64,000 nt of DNA from Streptomyces violascens (GTDB lineage Bacteria; Actinomycetota; Actinomycetes; Streptomycetales; Streptomycetaceae): the NCBI RefSeq assembly GCF_014649955.1, contig NZ_BMUA01000035.1:1-64000 (forward strand), read 5' to 3'. Shown here in pieces: positions 60,464 to 64,000 of this stretch (position 1 is its first letter; every line of letters starts with the position of its first letter). The position numbers and the translations under genes were made by a program. The notes under the pieces are model-generated. The model had not been told where the DNA came from. It did not search any database and saw only the letters and a list, made by a program, of their open reading frames with translations.

Positions 60464-60736
60464 ATGCCGAAGTTGCTCGATGCGGTATCCGAGCTGTTGG
60501 AGTTGCCCTCCGAGCTGCCTCCGCCGCCCGTGCGAGGGCGGCTCCGCAAGGCTCATCGTCTGACGCAGCAGCAGGTTGCCAATGCGATGGGGGTGAAGCG
60601 GCTCGCCGTGGCTCGCTGGGAGTCTGGAGCGGCTGAGCCGCGTGCTCCGCATCGTGAGGCATACGTGCAGCTGCTGCAGGAGCTCTCCGCGAAGTACCCC
60701 AATGCTGCTTCAGTCTCTGCCCCGTCCAAGAGCTAG
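60464..60736 (+). CDS. Small XRE-type regulator
   Basis: ATG 60464 follows AGGGAGG. The 90-residue protein is little more than one Cro/C1-type HTH (RLRKAHRLTQQQVANAMGVK then RLAVARWESGAAEPR). Its place between parB and the replication genes suggests a copy-control or partition repressor. It ends before the hairpin at 60776. Confidence 0.75.
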   Translation: MPKLLDAVSELLELPSELPPPPVRGRLRKAHRLTQQQVANAMGVKRLAVARWESGAAEPRAPHREAYVQLLQELSAKYPNAASVSAPSKS

Positions 60737-60775
60737 GAACGATCATGAGAAGGGCAGATCCGCCCTGAAAACGCT

Positions 60776-60808
60776 GAAGCGGCCCCGTCGCCACAACGGG
60801 ACCGCTTC
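60776..60808 (+). terminator. Hairpin after the small XRE gene
   Basis: GAAGCGGCCCCGT (60776-60788) pairs with ACGGGACCGCTTC (60796-60808), one mismatch, 7-base loop. It may end the par-XRE transcript ahead of the replication genes. Confidence 0.55.
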
Positions 60809-60940
60809 CTAGCGATCGACTCGTCCCTTCCAAGAACCCGAGTCGTGAGCAGCGAGGTGACCTCGTCTGCCGGGTGAAGCCCGGGGGCCCGAGGGCCCAC
60901 GTGGTCACCGATACCCAGAATAAGCGTCCCGCCACACGGG

Positions 60941-62308
60941 ATGCCACATCTGTCGGCACCGAGAATCCTCACATTGGGCATTTTCTATCCCTTTGAGCGG
61001 TGCTTCGCTCGGCTCACGACTCCCCGACCCTCCGGGGAGACCAGGACAAATGCACCCCCAGCTCGGCCTCGGCAAAGTCCCGGCCGCACTGTCACAGACC
61101 ACGGCTCTGACTCTGCCTCAGCACGGCACGGCCGCACCCTTCTCGCGTATCGCGACGGCGGTGGCCCGTTGAGGAAGCGCGCCAGCCGTCCGCCCCGGTT
61201 CGTCGCTGTCGACAACCGCGCGGTCGACACGATCCACTCCGTTCTTGCCGTCGGACTCCTCACGATCCTGGCCCGGGCCAGGGACGGTGACGACGTCACC
61301 GTCGAAGGCATTTCCAAGGCCCGCAGAGAAGGCCGCGAGGCCCTCTCTGGAGCGATGCGCGCCTTGGTCCAGGACGGCTACGTCGTGAAGCTCAAGATCC
61401 AGCTCCAGGACGGCATCTGGAACGAGGACGAAGGCAAGTGGGAGATCCGGGCCGGCGGCTGGATCACCGAGTTCAACGCCGACACCATCCCGTTCACCCG
61501 CGAGGACGTCGCCGAGATGCTGGCGGAGACCGAGAACGCCCGGGCCATCCGCGTAGAGCCGGAGTGGCTCGACCCCCGCGACGAAGCTGACACCACCCCG
61601 CCGGCCAAGCTGAAGAACAAGGCGCGGCTCGTCCGGAAGCCACAGCCCAAGCCGGGCCCTGAACAGCCTCAGCACGACCGACCTACGGAAACCCGTAACT
61701 CGGTGGCGACCAGGCAAAACAGGGCATCGCCGCAGGTGGCACCGACCGACGGGTTTCCGGCGGCCGGTGAACCGGCGGCCGGTGAACCGGCGGCCGGTGA
61801 ACCGACCGCCGGAAACGCGGCGGCTCTATATAGGAAGAAGACTTCTCTTCAAGACTCTCTCTCCTCTGACTCCTCGTCCGACACTGGTGTTTCAGGCGAG
61901 AGAGAGACTTCGGCTGCGCCGGACAGCACCGCCTCGGCGTCACCTGCCGTCGTCGGACCAGATGCTGCGGCTGATGCGTGGGTGGCTGCCCGGCAGCGGC
62001 TAGGCCGTCCTGTACCTCCGGCCGGTCCTGCCGCAGTTCGCCGCAATGCAGTCCGTGCGATCGAGGCCGGCCTTGCTCTGCACGACGTCATTGCTGCTGC
62101 TGCCGATATGGCGGCCGACGACCGGTTCCGCGACCCGGCTAAGCACCTGGAGCACTGGGCGCCGCCCGTGTCTGCTGTTCCCGGCCCTCGGAAAGACGGC
62201 CGCGTTGCCGGGCATCCGCTGCCTGACTGCCCCGACTGCTATGGCTCGGGATGGACCGAGGACCTCAGCGACCGCTGTCACTGCATGCTGCAGCCTGCTG
62301 TGAGCTGA
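60941..62308 (+). CDS. Rep1-like DNA-binding replication protein
   Basis: The frame gives 455 residues, but the first 60-75 are doubtful: ATG 60941 has no ribosome site, and TTG at 61169 is an alternative. Recognisable sequence starts near LLAYRDGGGPLRKRASRPPR and VDTIHSVLAVGLLTILARAR, a winged-HTH module (ARREGREALSGAMRALVQDG). The middle is a low-complexity linker with GEPAA repeats made by DNA iterons. The C terminus has DCPDCYGSGWTEDLSDRCHC, a Cys-rich end. With the helicase next door it matches the two-gene replication module of pSLA2-type linear plasmids. Confidence 0.7.
   Translation: MPHLSAPRILTLGIFYPFERCFARLTTPRPSGETRTNAPPARPRQSPGRTVTDHGSDSASARHGRTLLAYRDGGGPLRKRASRPPRFVAVDNRAVDTIHSVLAVGLLTILARARDGDDVTVEGISKARREGREALSGAMRALVQDGYVVKLKIQLQDGIWNEDEGKWEIRAGGWITEFNADTIPFTREDVAEMLAETENARAIRVEPEWLDPRDEADTTPPAKLKNKARLVRKPQPKPGPEQPQHDRPTETRNSVATRQNRASPQVAPTDGFPAAGEPAAGEPAAGEPTAGNAAALYRKKTSLQDSLSSDSSSDTGVSGERETSAAPDSTASASPAVVGPDAAADAWVAARQRLGRPVPPAGPAAVRRNAVRAIEAGLALHDVIAAAADMAADDRFRDPAKHLEHWAPPVSAVPGPRKDGRVAGHPLPDCPDCYGSGWTEDLSDRCHCMLQPAVS
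61753..61880. other. Iterons plus AT-rich stretch, candidate replication origin
   Basis: CCGGCGGCCGGTGAA repeats exactly three times (61757-61771, 61772-61786, 61787-61801), with a fourth degenerate unit. An 11-bp inverted repeat GTTTCCGGCGG (61753-61763) and its complement (61806-61816) enclose the array. Directly after it comes an AT-rich stretch (CTCTATATAGGAAG onwards to about 61880) suited to strand opening. Origins inside rep1 with iterons are known for pSLA2-type plasmids. Confidence 0.6.
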
Positions 62309-62389
62309 CTACGCAAACGGAAGCGGCGACCACTCCCGTCAAGAACTGGCCGCCGCAGGTGATACCCAACCGAGAAGGAAGAGATCACT

Positions 62390-63733
62390 TTGTCTATCGT
62401 CTCACCCCAGGCTGCCCCGGACGACAGCGACGTGGTGCGGGTTCCGCACGACCGTGACGCCGAGATGTCTGCGCTCGGCGGCGGACTGCTCACGCTGCCT
62501 GCGCTCGTCGAAGTCGTCGACACCGTCAAGGCCGCCGACTTCTACCTGCCGCAGCACGCGACTGTGTTCTCGGCGATGCACGACCTCTACGGGCAGGGCC
62601 AGCCGGTCGACCCGATCACGGTGGCGGCGGAGCTGGGCCGACGCGGCGATCTCCACCGGATCGGGGGAGCGGCCTACCTCCACCACCTTGTCCAGGCTGT
62701 CCCCACCGCGGCGAACGCCGGCCACTACGCCGAGATCGTCAAGGAACGGGCCCAGAAGCGCCGCCTGGCCGAAGAAGGCGTCCGCATCACGCAGATGGGA
62801 CACAACGACAGCGTCGAGACCAAGGACGGTGTGGAGTCCGCGGTCGCGGCGCTGCAGAGCATCATCACCGGAGCCCGGGAGGTCGAGAAGCTCTCCGTCG
62901 CCGACCGGTGGGAGGGGTTCCTCGACCAGCTCGAAGCGGGCGAGGACCCGAACGCCATCTCCACTCCGTGGCATGACCTGAACGCCGTGCTGACCCTGTC
63001 GGGCCCCATGTTCGTCACGGTCGGCGCCACCACCGGCGGTGGCAAGACCCTGCTCGCGCTCAACCTCGCCGCCCACGTGGCCCTCAAGCTGAACCGGCCG
63101 GCGCTGGTGGCCAGCATGGAGATGGGCGGCAACGAGATCCTCGCCCGCCTCACCGCCGCCGAAGCACTCGTCCCGGTGGACCGGCTCGTCAGGCGCAAGC
63201 TCGAAGACAGCGACTGGGACAAGATCGCGGCCGTCAGCGACCGGATCGCGAACGCGCACAACTTCGTGGTGGACGACACCGCGAACCTGACGCTCTCGCG
63301 GCTGCGCGCCCGGATCCGAACGATGGCCGCCCAGGGCATGGCCCCCGCGATCGTCATCGTCGACTACATCCAGCTCCTGACCCCCGAAAGCGCCTACAAC
63401 GGCCAGCGCGCCCAGGAAGTCGCCGCCCTCAGCCGCGGCCTCAAGATCATGGCGATGGAGTTCAACACCCCGATCGTCGCGCTCGCCCAGTTCAACCGGG
63501 GTGCGGTCGGCCGCCGTCCGCTGCTGTCCGACTTCAAGGAGTCCTCAGCCATCGAGCAGGACAGCAATGCCGTGCTGCTGCTCCACGAAGAGCGCGACGA
63601 GAACGACCAGCCGGTCAAACCCGGCGAGGTCGAGCTGATCATCGCCAAAAATAGGCAGGGAGCAGCCGGAAGGATCTTCCCGCTGGCCGTCAGGAAGCAC
63701 TTCATGCGAATCGACAGCATGGCCTCGTCATGA
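62390..63733 (+). CDS. DnaB-type replicative helicase
   Basis: The 447-residue protein has an N-terminal DnaB domain (HDRDAEMSALGGGLLTLPAL). The RecA-like motor has Walker A GATTGGGKTLLALNLAAHVA at about residue 213, Walker B PAIVIVDYIQLLTPE, and LAQFNRGAVGRRPLLSDFKE with the sensor residues. It unwinds DNA ahead of the fork for plasmid replication. TTG 62390 follows AAGGAAGAG. It lies 81 bases after the rep1-like gene. Confidence 0.9.
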   Translation: MSIVSPQAAPDDSDVVRVPHDRDAEMSALGGGLLTLPALVEVVDTVKAADFYLPQHATVFSAMHDLYGQGQPVDPITVAAELGRRGDLHRIGGAAYLHHLVQAVPTAANAGHYAEIVKERAQKRRLAEEGVRITQMGHNDSVETKDGVESAVAALQSIITGAREVEKLSVADRWEGFLDQLEAGEDPNAISTPWHDLNAVLTLSGPMFVTVGATTGGGKTLLALNLAAHVALKLNRPALVASMEMGGNEILARLTAAEALVPVDRLVRRKLEDSDWDKIAAVSDRIANAHNFVVDDTANLTLSRLRARIRTMAAQGMAPAIVIVDYIQLLTPESAYNGQRAQEVAALSRGLKIMAMEFNTPIVALAQFNRGAVGRRPLLSDFKESSAIEQDSNAVLLLHEERDENDQPVKPGEVELIIAKNRQGAAGRIFPLAVRKHFMRIDSMASS

Positions 63734-63900
63734 TCGGACACCGCCGCAGGGCAGGAGAGACCAACGGCGGGATATGCCGCCCGGCCACCGAGTCTGCCGA
63801 CCTGACCACCGCAGATCACGAAAGCCGCCGTTCGACGAACGGCACTCGTCAGGAGACACCGGCCGCCTTGCCGGGTCACACTGGCAGTGCCGAGCGATGA
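63730..63900 (+). CDS. Small ORF coupled to the helicase
   Basis: ATG 63730 overlaps the helicase TGA. The 56-residue hydrophilic product (MIGHRRRAGETNGGICRPAT at the start) has no recognised family. The GGAGG after its stop serves the next gene. It may be a real short gene or only leader sequence. Confidence 0.45.
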   Translation: MIGHRRRAGETNGGICRPATESADLTTADHESRRSTNGTRQETPAALPGHTGSAER

Positions 63901-63913
63901 GGAGGTGAAGGGA

Positions 63914-64000
63914 ATGAGCGTTGCCAGCTTCACTCAGCACCACGGGCCCTGGACCGTCGCCGACGTCCTGGCCCTGCCCGAAGACCGCTCTGTCCGCTAC
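63914..64000 (+). CDS. Uma2-family protein, start only
   Basis: ATG 63914 follows GGAGGTGAAGG. The 29 visible residues (MSVASFTQHHGPWTVADVLA, LPEDRSVRY) match the N terminus typical of Uma2 (DUF820) putative restriction-endonuclease-fold proteins of Streptomyces. The gene continues past the window end. Confidence 0.7.
   Translation, partial: MSVASFTQHHGPWTVADVLALPEDRSVRY

Noticed and set aside
61757..61801. CRISPR-like short repeats
   Set aside because: The three 15-bp units are directly adjacent without spacers and lie inside a coding gene, so they are iterons rather than a CRISPR array.
1..64000. tRNA, rRNA or insertion-sequence transposase genes
   Set aside because: No cloverleaf, rRNA-like segment or DDE transposase sequence was noticed by reading; a dedicated scan could still find a tRNA.

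Overview
This window looks like accessory DNA from Streptomyces or a close actinomycete relative, most likely a large conjugative plasmid, perhaps linear. The evidence is high GC throughout, frequent GTG/TTG starts, many 4-bp ATGA/GTGA overlaps, a MobF relaxase, VirB4/VirD4-type transfer ATPases, a ParA/ParB pair and, at the right end, a two-gene replication module (DNA-binding protein plus DnaB-type helicase) with iterons inside the first gene. That arrangement is known for the central origins of pSLA2-type Streptomyces linear plasmids. No rRNA, tRNA or CRISPR array was seen.

Layout. 0-6 kb: a sigma-like regulator with a coupled partner gene, an unknown protein with a weak nuclease-like motif, an NAD-dependent epimerase and an XRE regulator. 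6.3-8.9 kb: a small operon with an anti-sigma-type ATPase, small proteins, a radical SAM maturase and a 56-residue Cys-containing peptide, i.e. a RiPP-like cassette. 9-12.5 kb: GNAT, DUF6233-like, an ATP-dependent DNA ligase and small proteins. 12.6-13.8 kb: a winged-helix, Rep-like protein behind a nested palindrome. 13.9-21.2 kb: a recombination island with two operons, each ending in a tyrosine recombinase and each preceded by a related palindrome (GGATAA-N6/7-TTATCC), plus a frameshifted recombinase fragment, a Trypco2-like protein with a histone-H1-like tail, an amidase and a HEPN/zinc-ribbon protein. 21.3-24.5 kb: a three-gene set ending in a FolD-like enzyme fused to a transfer-gene type coiled coil.

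24.7-43.6 kb: the conjugation region. Genes on the minus strand encode structural proteins, a VirD4-like coupling protein, a VirB4-like ATPase, an SCO6880-type membrane protein, a TrbL/VirB6-like protein and smaller membrane proteins. A divergent transglycosylase/NlpC-P60 wall hydrolase follows, then the 1311-residue TraA relaxase-helicase with an inverted repeat at its 5' side that may be oriT.

44-58 kb: a sugar-modifying biosynthetic cassette (two nucleotide-sugar dehydrogenases, a TauD-type dioxygenase, a GT4 glycosyltransferase, a Gfo/Idh/MocA oxidoreductase, a PTS enzyme-I-like protein and a methyltransferase). It is bracketed by unusual palindrome-rich blocks. Two blocks share the same hairpin-loop sequence, and two others share an ordered set of GNA/GGA triloop hairpins that recall Streptomyces telomere palindromes. 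Between them lie multi-HTH regulators and a 149/150-bp tandem repeat.

58-64 kb: the maintenance module, with parA-parB (three identical-type 15-bp palindromes inside parB, probable centromere sites), a small XRE regulator, the rep1-like gene with iterons and an AT-rich stretch, a DnaB-like helicase, a small coupled ORF and the start of a Uma2-family gene cut by the window end. All functions are read from sequence motifs and remembered family features; no search was run.
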